Positions 1 through 13,197 of a DNA stretch of 64,000 nt are shown piece by piece; position 1 is the first letter of the stretch; each line of letters opens with the position of its first letter. The position numbers were made by a program, and so were the translations under genes. Source of the DNA: Brachionus manjavacas (lineage: Eukaryota > Rotifera > Eurotatoria > Ploima > Brachionidae). Under the pieces are notes generated by a model. That model saw only the letters and a list, made by a program, of their open reading frames with translations, made no database searches and was not told the DNA's origin. The stretch spans positions 439,501 to 503,500 of the forward strand of contig JAHQIY010000007.1 in NCBI GenBank assembly GCA_019054805.1, in the 5' to 3' direction.

Positions 1-789
1 ATTTTAAAAAAGGAAAATTTTTTTTAATTTTTTTTTAATTTTAAAAAATGAAAAAGCTTTTAATTCATCAAATTAATTAGGCATCAATTTTCAATACTTA
101 TTTTCAATATAATTTAAAATAGCGTGCAGTTTCGGATAATTCGCACAAATGAAGCAGAGTTCGGATGTAAAGATTTTTTTTCTTTAATTAATTTGAAGAA
201 CAAGACCATTACAAAAAAAACTGAAATTTTCCTTTTTGTCCTTGAAAATTTGTAAAAAATTTCCAGAGTTGGTCAAGAGTTCTGACTTTAAGTTTGATTT
301 TAATTTCGAGATTTTGGTTTCATTAAATACAAAAATTTTGAAAAAATTAAATAATTTTAAAAAATGTTCAAAATATCTTGAGTCCAAGTTTTGAATTGTA
401 TTGAAAAAAAATAAAAATAAAAAATCAAAGGCTGGTCTAGATGCATCTTAAATCTCACTTTTGCATCAATGATGCATCTCGAACCCCCTTGTTCTAAAAA
501 ATATCCAAATTCTACTTAATGAGTCAGTGGTACCAAAAAAAATAAATTATTAATAAACATATTGAATATTTTTGTATGAGCGTTATGATTTTATTTATTA
601 ACTAGAAAAAAATAAAGAATACTTTTTAATGATACAAATAAATTTTCCAAAGCAAAATCACTCCGACCTAGAGTGACAAGTTATTTTAAAAAAAATATTT
701 GATAAAAATTTATTAGTTTAAATAAATTACAATTATAAACAAAACGGAAATCTCGAATCATAAATATAATGAAAATTTGCTATTTTCAA
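1..789. other. AT-rich flank without a gene
   Basis: This stretch is poly(A)/poly(T)-rich DNA and the 3' flank of the minus-strand homeobox gene. A short, more GC-rich patch near 436-500 contains repeated GATGCATC-like words. Nothing coding is supported. Confidence 0.6.
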
Positions 790-3700
790 TTATGGCTTTT
801 GATGAGGAAGAAAATTAGAGCCTGGTAAAACACAATTTAAACTTGAAGTTGACTTTGCCATATTATAGCTTTGAATTTGATGATAAAACTGCTGTTGCAT
901 AAATTCGATTAACTTATTTTCATCATTCTTCTTTGTTTCGTCATTCCCAATTAAATTCTCTATTCTAAAGCCTTTTCAAAAAAAATAAAATATTAAATTT
1001 TTTTTCTATTTTTATTTATATTATTCACCATTGGGTTTCTGTGGTGAGCTTTTGGAAGATTTAGGGTTAGTTTTAAAATTATGCACCGGATTATTTGATA
1101 CTAATTGATATTGATTCGGAGATAGACTCGAAGCTGGGTTAAGTTGTGAATAAAATTGCTGATAGAATTGATCACTACTTTTTTGCCTAATGTCACTAGT
1201 ACTACCTTGATTGCCAGACTGGTTGATCTCTCTTTGAAAAGTCTCATTTCCTGTTTTTATTTTCTTGGCCACAGGACCCTCTTCAAGAGCATTTTGACAG
1301 TATCTATCTGACTCTGGTCTGCTACTCTTTTGTCCCAAATGACCAAGACTCGGTGGCCAATATCTGCTACTATCAACACAATATTAACTCATGGTCAAAG
1401 AACAATTTATTTTTAAATTACTTTTGATACGGCTTTATGCTTGATACTTGAGGTGACTTTTTCTTTTTGGTCAGATCTGGATTTGAAGCTTCCAACATTG
1501 GCTGTAGAATGCGTCGACGAGCATTTATGAACCAGTTGTTCACTTGAATTAGAGTTAGATTGGTTTTCAAGGCTATTTGTCTCTTTTCCTCTTCAGTTGG
1601 ATACGGATGCTTCAATGAAATAAATTAAAACTTATTCATCTTATTTTTTGTTCTATTGAACTTACTACTATGTGCTGGAAAAGCCATTTTTTCATCACAT
1701 TAGTCGCACTTTTAGGCAAAATTCCGCGTTTATTTTTTGAATTCAGAGAGTCGTCATTGTTTGACGAGTAGGATTTGTTTACACATGACGAAGATGATGA
1801 AGATGACTTTTCGGCGTAAGTGGATACGTGAGACTTAACAGACACGTTGTCATCAAAATCGTCTACGTCTTCTTCAATATTTGCGCTATCATTCAGATAC
1901 TGGTTATCTTCGTCACATAGATGGTTAGCTTCCTCTTGAAAATCAATTGATAGATTGTTCGAAGTTTCGCTTTGGTTTGAATTGTCACTTTTATCAGTTG
2001 AAAGCATGTTGAATTTAATTTTAGATAGGCTGACATTGGGCGAAATTTCGTAGGGTGAATTTTCGCGCTTGATCGGAGTTGATGTTGTGCAAAATTCACC
2101 ACTAGGTTTATTTAGTTTTTTAGGTGGATTTTTTTTATGTCGTTTTGCTTTGGCACTTGAACTCGACTTTTCTTGTTCATCTGGTTCAGTGGACTGTTCA
2201 TCTTCCTCATCTATGTTGAAGATGTTATCGCTGTTGAGCTTCACTTTAAGCGCCTCTACATACTGCTCTACAAAATCGCTACATAATTCGCTCACTTTTT
2301 CAATTTCAATCAGATTAATTCTCAACACCAGTATTGTATTCATTATCTTTAAATTAAACATTTTTTTTATCACTTTATAATAATTTTTCGAAAATTTAAC
2401 TATAAAATTTTTTTAGTCGCTTATTGCCAATATCTTTTGATGGACTTTTGTTCTTAAACTTTGGTAGCACACTTGCTAGACTCAAAATATATTTTTTACA
2501 CTGAATTTTTGTTCCATATTTTGTCAGAACATTTATAGTAAAAATTTACAGGAAAATTTTTTTTTTTTTAAATATAGCCCAGAAAAACTGGTTATGATTT
2601 AGTCAATTTTTAAATATTATGTAAAATTTGAATAAATAATTTTTTATTTATAAATAAAATTTAAAAATAAATAATTTTAAATTTTATTGTCTTGTTGGTA
2701 AAATTGTTGATATTAAAATGGAAAATATTGTTTTTGCATCAGTTGGTGGTCTATTCTGCAAATCCTTGTCTCATTTTTTAAAAGGGTAATGCATTCGCAG
2801 AAAGCTTGCACAAGTTTAGAAAAGAATACTTGTTGATGTATAATTTTTGTTTTACTTTGATACAATTTATAAAATAATCAGATAATTAGAATTTTTTTAG
2901 GATTTTTATTCCAGAATCATAAACACAGTAGATTTTTCATTCTCTTTTTAACTATTTTATATCTTTTAAAAAAATTTTGTAAATAACATCAACCAAGTAA
3001 GTTTTGAGGGAATTTTTTTTCCTCTTTTAATAAAAAAAAATCTTTTGTGTTGTTTAAATTTTGTACCAAAAATTCAAAATCTTGTTTAATCTACTTTATT
3101 TAAATTTAATTTAAATTCATTTTATTATTCGCTTTGAAAATAAAAAAAGTTCTTTGTTCCATTCTGAGCTGCTTGAGGGTAAACTCGAACAATTAAGTTA
3201 GTGATAAAAAAATCAAATTGCTTTAATAAAATATTAATTTTACAACAAACAAAAGATAAACATATTTGTCAAGATTTTTTAAAATTTCGGGGCAAATCTG
3301 GTGACCAAGTCATATGATTTATTTGATGGATAATTGTCATAATTTTCGACAACAAAAAACAAAAAATTTTCAAATAATTAATTTATCTTATCCTTTATTA
3401 TACTTTTAAGTATCTATCAATTTCGAAAAAAAATTTCATTAAGATTAAACATTTTTATCGCCAAATTAATTTACTATCTCAAATTTAAGCAATTAGAAAA
3501 TAAATTTCTTCTTACCAATTCGTCAACCGATAAATAAACTTGCTTTAAATGATCATTGGGAGAATTGTTTATCACATTGTCAAGACTCTGATCCACAAGC
3601 TTATGCTCATTGTCTTTTAGAAACTTTTTCAGCTCGGCATCAAAGCACATCGAGCCTGGTCCATTGATTATCTTAATTTTAAATTTAAAAATAAAATTAA

Positions 3701-4218
3701 CAAAATTAGTGAAAAAAAAATACTTTGTCAGAGGACACTAATAAATCCGGGTTAAGAGTAGCCAATTCGCATTTTTCGAACATGAATTTGAGAAGTGGAA
3801 ATAAGCGGTGTTCGTAAATAAGTGTTTTTTCCAATTCCAAATTTGAGGTCTCAATCGAACGAGACAACAGGTCATCTAAATATCTCAAGCGCTCTCTGTT
3901 CTTGTTTCCCGATTCTTTTCTGTCCAGGCTTTGGTTGCTTTGCATGCAAAAAGGAAGATTTTGTTTGTATTGTTGCGGAAAATTGACCGGCAGAGAAGAA
4001 ACCGGGCAATTGTGGCTGGCAAAGTAATTGGGAGTGAAAAAAGTGGGACCTTGCATCATTGAATGGCACGAGTTGTTGTACAATACTTGATTGAGAAAAT
4101 TTTGAGCTTGTTCGATTGAAGTTGAGGTCATTGTTGCATTGGACAGCATTAGAGATTCAAATAAGTTGTTGGGGCTGATTTTGGCTGACAAATTCTTATT
4201 TTGGTCAATACCGGACAT
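790..4218 (-). CDS. pknox: PKNOX/PREP-type TALE homeobox transcription factor
   Basis: This encodes a nuclear DNA-binding cofactor of the MEIS/PKNOX class, which partners PBX and Hox proteins. The predicted exons are 4218-3724, 3671-3516, 2346-1666, 1609-1422, 1369-1029 and 971-790. All phases agree and give about 680 aa. Residues about 140-260 form the bipartite MEIS/PKNOX N-terminal domain: [20 protein letters not shown], then, across intron 2, [17 protein letters not shown] long acidic and Ser-rich linker follows. The homeodomain spans exons 3 and 4 (about 423-486), with WLFQHI, the TALE insert HPYPTE and helix 3 [14 protein letters not shown] and the later YWPPSL match PREP rather than MEIS. 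The tail is Gln/Asn/Ser-rich. Intron 2 is about 1.2 kb; the others are about 50 nt. The acceptor of exon 5 could be 1369, 1366 or 1363, all in frame. Exon 6 is inferred from an open frame and matching phase. PKNOX assignment is firm; the N-terminus and tail are less certain. Confidence 0.9.
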
Positions 4219-5540
4219 TTTAAGCTTTAAATATAAATTTAAATTGACAAATTACAGTTCATTTCAAATCAACACCTAAGTCTTTGTCTATGAAAAAAAA
4301 TAAGATATCAAGAAAACAAAGAGAACTCTTGAAACAAATTTAATTCGGGTCGATGTTTAAAATATCAAGAAAATTTTGCTCCAAAAGTTATCTATTTTTT
4401 CTTTTTTGGAAAGATAAAAAAATGTTTGAAAGAGTGATTTATCAATAGATAGATTGAAAAAGTTTGCTTCAATTCGAACATATTCTTAGCAAGTCATTCT
4501 GGTGATTGTTTGGCCAGCAACAACAAAAGAGTAAATTTTTTCATTTTATATAGAAAAATGATCTCCAGTAAAAAAAATTCTCAACTTATTCGAACAGACT
4601 TAATTTAAATAAACAATTTTCTAATTGAAATTGTACATCTTAAAAACAAATTTGAGCTAATCGATTTATCTTTTTTCTTTTTATTTTAGCTGATATCTTT
4701 CATGCACCTAGTTGGTCCTCTTAATTTGTTCACTTATCTACAAGCTTCTTTGAACCTGGTGGGTACTAAAAGCTTTCAATTAATGTTTGATCTCGTTGCT
4801 CGCTTATGTCTAAAGAAACAAAAAATTACTTCTTCTTATCTTGCTGAAATAAAAGGCAAACAAATTTTGTTTTGTTTTTTACCAAATTTTAGACATTAGG
4901 TTTCGGGCTTATGGACATATTTTGGGTAGCTGAATATAAATTCAGTGTTTTGTTGCAATCTAATCAAAAGATAAATTGTTTTTAATTGTTTTATTTCAAA
5001 CGAAGAAGAGTGTTATTAATAATGTCGATTGCAACTATCATTTAGAGCCTAATAGTATTTTAATTGCAATTTGAAATGAAGATAAAATTTTTGATTCTTG
5101 CTGTTTGTCCATTAAATTGGCTTAAATAAATGACACTTGGCCAACGAGTTAGATTGTATCGAGTTTTAAAACACCGACTCACTTAGCAGCTTTACTCTTA
5201 TCAAGCCAGAACACAAACAATGAAAATCTTATAACAAATTTGGAATAACAAGAAAAAAATATGTAAGTTTTGTATTGATTTAATTCTACTAGTAGATAAA
5301 CAAATCGACTCGAATACTTGAAGCATTCATTTTTCACAGCTGTGTTCGCCAAAATGAACATACAATTTTACATTTTGGGCTTGATTTTATCAAGTTTTAG
5401 CTACTAACACTTATTTGGAAGTTCAAGTGAAATTTTCATGTAATGCTAAACTTGTTAAAAGTTAAAAATTTTCTTTTAATTGATTTTTAAATAAGTCTAT
5501 TCATTTGCTTTAGCTATTCATTCTTTATCTAAGCTAATTG
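4219..5540. other. Intergenic, upstream of pknox
   Basis: The sequence is AT-rich and should contain the pknox promoter. A plus-strand open stretch at 4690-4899 follows a pyrimidine tract and AG acceptor, but it has no recognisable product and no confirmed partner exon, so I do not call it a gene. Confidence 0.4.
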
Positions 5541-5842
5541 ACTGATGTACATGGTTATTTACTCAATCATTCAAACATGATCGAATGGTCTAACATCTAC
5601 TCTCTGGCAAATTTTTTTTTCAATTTAATTTTAAAAAAATTATAAAAATAAAAACTAGCAACCTAGATCATGTAAATTTGAATATCATGATTAAAGATTA
5701 TTCAAATTTACATGATCTAGGTTGCTAGTTTTTATTTTTATAATTTTTTTAAAATTAAATTGAAAAAAAAATTTGCCAGAGAGTAGATGTTAGACCATTC
5801 GATCATGTTTGAATGATTGAGTAAATAACCATGTACATCAGT
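5541..5842. repeat. Perfect inverted repeat with 143-bp arms and 16-nt loop
   Basis: The arm 5541-5683 is the exact reverse complement of 5700-5842, including homopolymer lengths. They are separated by the 16-nt spacer 5684-5699. Flanking bases do not pair, and no target-site duplication is obvious. It could be a very recent foldback or MITE-like insertion, a small inverted duplication, or an assembly/read artefact of the foldback type. Nothing in it looks coding. Confidence 0.9.
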
Positions 5843-6131
5843 AATCATGACATGTCTCAGTGTCAGTAAGCTGTCTGCAACAAATCTGCAAATAATTTAC
5901 TAAATTTATTTTCATCTACAATTAGCCTTTTTTTATTAAAAAACATAAAATTTTTAAATTTTTTATCAACAAGTTCATAAAAAAAGAGGCTTTGATTCCT
6001 TGATTAGTTAATGATCTTTTTTTCAACAAATTTAAGCTTTTTCTCAGTCGTGAATGCTAAATTTTAATTTCTAATTACCATTTAGGATTTTTACTTTTGA
6101 TTTTAATTATTTACTCTGCAAATTTCTTCAA

Positions 6132-6475
6132 AAAAGTGACCTGATTGAAAAAATACAACGTCATGCTACAAAATTAGTATTTATTATTTCAAAAAGGTTA
6201 AGAAAAGATAAGAAAACCGGAGCTTTCTTACAGTCCAAAATTAAAAGAGATTAAAAATTTTAATGTTTTGAATAAATTGAACGCTTCTGGTCGCAATTAT
6301 TCTGAAATTTCTTGTAAATCTGTACCGAGCTAATGCTCCTTCAGAAAATAAATACACAGAATGAAAAAAAATAAAGTTAAATTAGATAAAATAAAAAAAA
6401 AAGGATTAAATAATGAAAAAAAACTAAAAACATTAAGTTGAAATAGCTAGAGGTTAGACACGTTTAAATATTTGA
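6132..6475 (+). mobile_element. 3' remnant of a non-LTR retrotransposon
   Basis: From about 6138 the plus strand reads DLIEKIQRHATKLV, a signature found near the C-terminus of many LINE reverse-transcriptase proteins. The frame then breaks up. The segment from about 6325 (TGTAAATCTGTACCGAGC, then CTCCTTCAG and an A/T-rich tail) recurs at 55966-56155 with the same downstream order, including AAATAGCTAGAGGTTAGACA. It is therefore a dispersed 3' tail. The copy is 5'-truncated and decayed, as is normal for LINEs. Confidence 0.7.
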
Positions 6476-9400
6476 TAGCAATCATAAACCTTGGTTTGAC
6501 AATTTTTTTGAGAACACACAAAAGAGAAGTTGTGGCATAAAATTACAAGTTGGTTCATTTAATGGATATGTTTGGGAAATATATTTAAAATTTTTCAAAA
6601 ACAGGTAAAGTGACACTGATTTAAAAATGACAAAAAAATGAATGAAAGCTTCATTATAAATCAACTAGTGGTAGAATAAACCTTTAGTAAAGATGTTTTT
6701 ATTGTTGATTAAGTGTCAAAATATGCCTGACAGCACAATCACAGATTTTTCCTAACCCCAAATCCTTAATTACTAAAACTGCTTTAAATATTAAAGTAAA
6801 AAAATATTAAAAATATTAATAAAATAGGATAAAATTTAGTTATCTTTTTCAAAAAATGTGGTAAAAATTAATTAAAAAATTAGGGTTTGGTTAATTAAGC
6901 ATAAAAAACTTATATCAATATCACTTACTTGATTTACTGACTTATTGAAATAAATTTTCTTTTTTTGTGAAATTTTTCACTCAATTTGGACTTTAAATAA
7001 TCAAAGTAAGTGAGATAATCAAATAACAAAAACTGAAAGTGTCGCTTATTGTCTTATATAAAATAATAGCTACACTATTTTTGAGTTTTTTTTTAGCTGA
7101 GAAAAACAATTTATTAATTATAACATATTTTGAATATTTTGCTTGTCTTATCTCCTTATTTAATAGAAATGTTTAAATAAATGTCTTATCGACATTCTGA
7201 GTTGGACTGAAAATGCGTGATCCCAACCTGATAACTTTAATTTTTAAATTGAATAATTAATATTATTAAATAATAATAATTAATATTTGTTCGAAAAAAA
7301 TGGAATAATCAAAAAGAAATTAGGAATTTTTTAAAAAAAAATTTAGACCACAAATTCAAAATAGATTATATGAAGTACAAACTAGAATCACGTGACTTAC
7401 TCAATTATCACTTAGTCTTTATCTCTTTGTATAATCTTTCCGAAAATCACATAAAAAGCATTTTGAACTAAATTAAGAATTTATTTCGTGATTGGCTAAT
7501 GAAAACGAAAAGCCAAAAATAAAGTCTCCAAAAATTTTTTTAATTGACAATTTTATAATTTCAAAATTGGAGAAAAGCTTGTAGAAATATGGCAAAATTG
7601 CATAATTGACAATGCCATATAAGCTAACGCTAAATTAATAGTTTTGATATTAATAGAACTAATTTTTCCAAACAATACCACAAGTTTAAATTAAAAAGAC
7701 AAAAGACCAAAAAAATTTCAACAATAGTCACCTATGGTACATATTTTACAATCTTACAATTTTATTTCTATTTAAAAAAAAAGAATTTTTTTTCGAAAAG
7801 ATTTTAAAATAAAAAATTTCATACCTTTAAAAACTTTAATTGATTAGGTTCTACTCGTTTAATATACTAATTTAATTAAAAATGACTTAAACAATTTAAA
7901 TCTTGTTTCTATTCAAAAGCGAGATTTTTTACAACTTGAAATTAAGCAAATGACTGGTCGGTTGATTAAAACAAAAACAAGAGACTTGAAATCAAAAAGT
8001 GGCAAAATTAATTGAAACAAATTCAATTTACCTTTATTTTTTGTTCTATAAATAAAAAAAAGTTTCAATAAACCTTTCGGGCAATTGATTTTGATTTTGA
8101 GATTAAATTAATTTTGTTTAAGCTTTAGAAAAATAAAGTGCCAATGTATGTTGTCTATGGCTTAAGTCGAATTACAACAGTTTAATATCTTTCAAGTGCC
8201 TATTTGACCAAATATTTGACACGGCGTTTTTTCTATAGTGGCCTTACATTCAAATGACAAAAGGAAATAGAAACAATTTCAATGACAGATTTTATGGTTA
8301 GCAACTGGAGCAGTTAAACTTTATGACAGTGGCACAAAGTTAGATAAAATTTTATTTCAATTAAGCGATTAAAATTTTTGAATTTTGTTTTTTTTTTAAG
8401 TAATAAAAAATTTAACGAAATTCATTTCTTATCTTTTTTAAAGAAATTAACTTCGCAAAAAATCTGTCTATTTTTCTCGAACAAATTCTCCATAGTGATT
8501 GATGTCTTGGACTATTTTAAGGTAAATTTACTATGCACAGTTGCAGTATTGGTCGTATCTAGAAACTAATTAGTTTAAAAAATATTTATTATCAAGTTAA
8601 AAGAATTTTATTTCTTAAATTACCTTCATAAATTTTGATCAGGCTTTATAATTCAAATCTCAGTTGATAGGATCTTTTATCGAAAATAAAGAAAAATGAC
8701 TAAAAAGTAAGGTTGCTAAAAAGAATTTCAAGATTCATCTGATTCTTTAGTATCATCACATAAGCTATACAAAAATCTATATAAAGTTGAAAAGCTTTAA
8801 GTCAATCACATGCTTATTCGTCAATTACTTCATTTATATTTTTATTAAAAAATAATTTGAAATCGACTGATCAGACGTCAGAAATACTGTTTCTTTTTGC
8901 TTTAATTTCATTAATTGAAGCATGAAGCTGATCATCAGAACCAAGTCTGCGCTTCAATCGGCCATGGCTAAGTCTTAATTATATAAATTTTCATATTCAA
9001 AAATTTTTTTTTCTAATGAATTTCATTTCAGCTTAATATTATTGAAGATAAATTACAAATTTTGAATTAAAAAAGGTGTGGTTTCAAATTATTTAAAACT
9101 TTAGATTTTTTAAATTCTTTTGTTTTAATTTATTTTAAAAAAATGTAGAAAAACTTTGAAATTTTGGATGACATTTAAAGTTTTATTTGAATATTTTAAA
9201 TTTTGGCATCATTTTTTCTTTTATTTAACAGTCAACGTTTTTCACTGTAAAATTGGAAGCTTTCGATGAGAAAAAAAAACTTCAAAAATTTTTATCAATT
9301 TAAAAAATATTTGAATATATAAATTGAAATTTTAATTAAATTGGAATAAATGAATGCAACGAGCAAAAATGAATAAATAAATTCTGATTCCTTGCTATTT

Positions 9401-9639
9401 ACCTTTAATAAGAAAGTTAAACAGTGAAAAAAGAAACCATAGACCGACTAGCTCTAAATATTGAATTATGAAAAATTTGAATGCTGCTCTAAACCAATTT
9501 TTTCAAAAAGAATTCTTTAATACATAAGTTTATTTAAAATTCATGCAAAAATATTTAGAAAAGTGAATAAAAAAACTTTTAAGATTTAAATGTCCAAATT
9601 TATAGCTTTTATAACTTTAAGAGCTAAAAATTTATAGTT

Positions 9640-9940
9640 TCGAGGTGTGCTCGTGGAGTTGAGGTTCAATAGTACCCAGCCATGGCAGATGCGATATATT
9701 ATCTCTAAATATTACGAAAAAAACAATTGACTACATAAATTCAATCTGTGATTTTGAAGCAATCTATGAATAAAAATATCAACCATGTTAATACTCGATT
9801 GAGGTAATAGACAATCCATTGATCAAGTTATCTGGAAGTTCGTTTTGATTATTTGCTGTTCTATTAACGAACATTTTTTTTAATCTTATAACTTTATATC
9901 GCCTTCAAGGCGTTCAATGAAAATAAACTAAATAAATATG
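9640..9940 (+). mobile_element. Probable LINE 3' tail with small hairpin
   Basis: The sequence is locally less AT-rich. It ends with a stem-loop (CGCCTT-CA-AGGCG near 9900) followed by AATAAACTAAATAAA, the arrangement seen at other LINE-like 3' ends in this window. No clear reverse-transcriptase frame remains, so the family is unknown. Confidence 0.4.
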
Positions 9941-10694
9941 GTTTTATGAATATTTAAGTTGTCCAAATGCGTTTTGAAGATAATTTTTGTACATAATATT
10001 GGGCTTTAAATTGACTGAACAGCAAAAATTGATTTAAATTAAATTTTATTTAAAAAAGCTTGGTTTTAACTAAGCAGTAACCTTTCCACTTATAAAGATC
10101 TAAAAAATGAAAAAGTTTTGTCTAAAAATTTTTCAACTTTCATCAATTCACTTTCCAAAAGAATCTAAAAAACAAAATCAAGAACAAAAATTGTTTAGCA
10201 AGCTTTAAAGATCTAACAAGCAAATTATAGCTGAAATAACCCTCCATTTCTTTTTTAAATTCTTAATTATTTTAGATTTTTTCAGATATGCAGAAGTTCA
10301 AATAAAATTTAAAGATTTTGGAAAATTTTTTGACAAAAAGTTGCAGTTAATTTTTAATTTCAAGTCAGATCAAAATATTTACTAAATGTAGACTAAATAT
10401 TTTTTGTTTCAAATTTTACTAACTGTACGCTATTTGACCACTATGCAATTACCTTTTTTCTTTTCTATACAATTGCAAAATATAATTTTTTTATTCACAT
10501 GGAATTCATTTTCAATAATTTTTATTTAAATCATTTTTCAAAGAAATTATTTTGTTTGAAAAAAATTCAGTGTCTAGAAATATTTTTATTTTTTTTGTTT
10601 ATCTAATTAAAGTTTAAGTCCCATGGACAAATTGAAATAAAAATTAATTGAAAATTAAATATCCATTTTACAATTAAGTAAAAAATCCAGTTTG

Positions 10695-11830
10695 TTATAT
10701 ACAAAAAAAATGAGTAAGATTATTCAACATACAATGTTCTATTAAATAAAAATAGTATTTTATAGAGTCGGTTAGTCCATTGTTGTTACATTCAAGGCAC
10801 CATTCAATCAAAGTAACACTGAATGTTAAATCATATTCAGTGCAATTTATATGAGTCAGATCTTCTACTTTTGATAATTGTTTAATAAAATACGTATTCT
10901 CTCTATCAAATATCTTGTAATCTTTTCTTAAAAACTCAAATACGTTTTTAGATAATTGGTTATTTAAAATTTGCTTGACAAAGAATATTTTATGCTTATA
11001 ATAAATTTGTCTAATTGACTCCAATTTTAGTGCTTTGTTCAAAGGTTTTGTTTTTGTAAATTTACTCAGTCCAATAAATCGTTTTATTAAAATATTTTGC
11101 TGTATATCAAATTCCTTTAAACTCTTTTCATTAATAAAGATATTATCTAAATGATATCTAAAGATTGATTGAGAGAACTGTTTGTATAAGAAAGCTATAG
11201 TTTCTGATTTCCAATAGGTAGGCCTAGATAAATCAAACTTTGTATTTTAGGAATTGTAGAACCATTTAATTTAAAATCTGTTTTAAAACCAGTGGTTTTT
11301 TTTCAAATAATACTGATGCCGATTTAGAGGCATTAAATTTGATTTTCCAATCTTTTGCATATTCTTCACAAGTTCTTAGCAAAATTTTGATATGTTTTTC
11401 CGATGGCGATAGTAAGACTATATCATCGCAGTAGGCAAGAATGGACAAGCTTATCTCACCAATCTTTGCACCAACTTTCAAATCAGTACATTCAGTTAAC
11501 TTTTGATCTATGAAAAAATTAAATAAGTATGGAGATAATATTCCTCCTTGTTTGACTCCTTCTGTTATTGGAAAATGATTACTTTTTTCTTCACCAACTT
11601 TAATTATCACTTAAGAAATTTCATATTATCTGTATAATATTCTCCACAATAATTATTCATTTTTCCGATTAGTTTGTAGAAAAGCCCAGCACACCAAAGT
11701 TTATCAAATGCTTTACTGGCATCAAGACCTATTAGGTTTAAACGAGATCTTCCTTGGCAATAATACTTCGTTTGCTAAAAAATAGCAATGTTTACATGAG
11801 CTCTTTTTTTTGTATCCAAATTGAAATATG
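10695..11830 (-). mobile_element. Decayed LINE with reverse-transcriptase domain
   Basis: On the minus strand, 11610-11266 encodes a reverse-transcriptase palm: GVKQGGILSPYLFNFFIDQ, followed by AYCDDIVLLSP, where the catalytic YADD box reads YCDD, and then WKIKFNASKS. Upstream sequence to about 11830 fits the preceding finger region with breaks. Downstream, 11042-10695 is an open stretch of 115 codons in the position of the thumb/C-terminal domain. The frame is interrupted between 11265 and 11043. It resembles the copy at 41.7-42.9 kb and looks like a dead, 5'-truncated non-LTR element. Confidence 0.75.
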
Positions 11831-12465
11831 ATTTAGAAGTATTTTTGAGTGAGCGCGTTTAGAAATTCAAAAAATGACTTAATTCTGCTTAAACGTGAAA
11901 CCGATGTTAAGTTTGACCAATTTGACCAAAATCTTTACTTTATCGTAATCATTGGAATTGGAAATCTTTGGACAAAAAAGAGATAAAAATTTAAAAAAAG
12001 CTTAATAAATTTTTTTAACATACTATTTAATGTGGTTCTTTGAAATTTTATCACCTAAATGCAAAAACTTTGAAATTTAACTATCACACTTTTTATTTTG
12101 TATGATTTTTTAAAAATTTTGCAGAAGCTAGATTTAGGTGACACATAGGATGGGTCTAAAGTCACTGGTGACCCAATCCGACCACCTTAGACGATCAAAC
12201 TTTATCGTCAATGAAGTGGGGAGGTATCAGGTATTTTAATCTAATAAAATAAGATATAATTATTGTTTCAATTAATAGGCAGGATAAAGAAAATAAAGAA
12301 ATTGAATTTTTCAGTACTTAAATAAAAATAACCCGGAAATTTAATTTATTTTTTAAATTTTTAAAATGGAAATAAAAAAGAGCAAATTTACAACATTAAT
12401 TAACACAAATTTTAATATAAAACATTAATTGGAATAAAAATAAATTTTTCTAAATTAATATTAAT

Positions 12466-13197
12466 TTATTTAGTATTTTTTTCAGAATTATTATCTAGTG
12501 TGTTTTTACTTTGCAGTTTTTTTTTGATCTCTTCATTTTCTTTTATGTAATCATCAAGCTTAAAAATAAGTTTTCAATTTTATTATGGAATATTTGATTA
12601 TTTTTCTCAATTACTTTCCGCTTTAAAACTTTATTCTCTGATTCTATACCCTCAAAATTTTGAATCCTACAGGACAGAATTTCATTTTCTTCTTTTACGT
12701 TTACTAAATACTGGACAGTTTTTTCCAGTATTCCACTTTTACTCTTAATCATTCAATTAATTAAATTATTTGTAATATTTTTTAAAATTGTTTATTACTT
12801 GTCCATGTTTGGATTGATCATTACAGCATTCAGGTATAATCTTTGAAAGTTCTACTATCCATTTATTGATATTGTCTCTCCTTCGTCTTTCAACTTCATT
12901 GTGATTACTTCTTCGCCGTTCGTCTTTAAAACCTTTAGGCAGTGACGTAGTTGAGGAAACTTGATTGCTAAAAAAAGTACTATTGGCTTCTGTTGAATCC
13001 TGACTTGGTTCAGTGATGTTTTGCAGCGTAACAGTGAACAAATTGGGCGATTTATCTGATTGACATGAAGACGAGACTAAACTCGGCGGAGATTCAGGCT
13101 TTGAGTTTGAATGATCGGTGGATTTTGTCGCCAAACAAATATTTTTTTCTGGTTCCATTAAATCAATTGATTTTAGATCTACATTTATATCATTCAT
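12466..13197 (-). CDS. usf: USF-type basic helix-loop-helix leucine-zipper factor
   Basis: This encodes a nuclear E-box-binding factor of the upstream stimulatory factor family. The predicted exons are 13197-12799, 12743-12615 and 12558-12466, all phase 0, giving 206 aa. The N-terminus is Ser-rich and unlike known domains. Residues about 92-155 hold the basic region RRSNHNEVERRRRDNINKWI with the E-box-contacting H, E and R residues. Helix 1 follows (ELSKIIPEC), then the loop split by intron 1, and helix 2 (SGILEKTVQYLVN). The zipper runs through exons 2 and 3 and ends in an Asn/Lys-rich tail. It is shorter than vertebrate USF (about 310 aa) and appears to lack a large activation region. The frame stays open upstream of the chosen ATG to about 13275 without another ATG, so an extra 5' exon is possible. 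The USF call rests on the basic and helix-1 match, which is closer than to MAX, MLX or MITF. Confidence 0.88.

Larger units (their letters stand above)
5843..12465. other. AT-rich intergenic with LINE debris
   Basis: This 6.6-kb interval holds no intact host gene that I can support. Apart from the LINE remnants listed separately it is low-complexity A/T sequence. A slightly GC-richer patch at 12120-12230 contains the palindrome GTCACTGGTGAC but no open frame. Confidence 0.5.

Noticed and set aside
2069-2380. Plus-strand Ser-rich open frame within pknox exon 3
   Set aside because: It is the complement of the acidic/Ser-rich pknox linker, which itself fits splice phase and family.
5541-5842. 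Long hairpin considered as a pre-miRNA or regulatory hairpin RNA
   Set aside because: Perfect 143-bp arms with identical homopolymers fit a recent inverted duplication or an artefact better than an evolved RNA gene.
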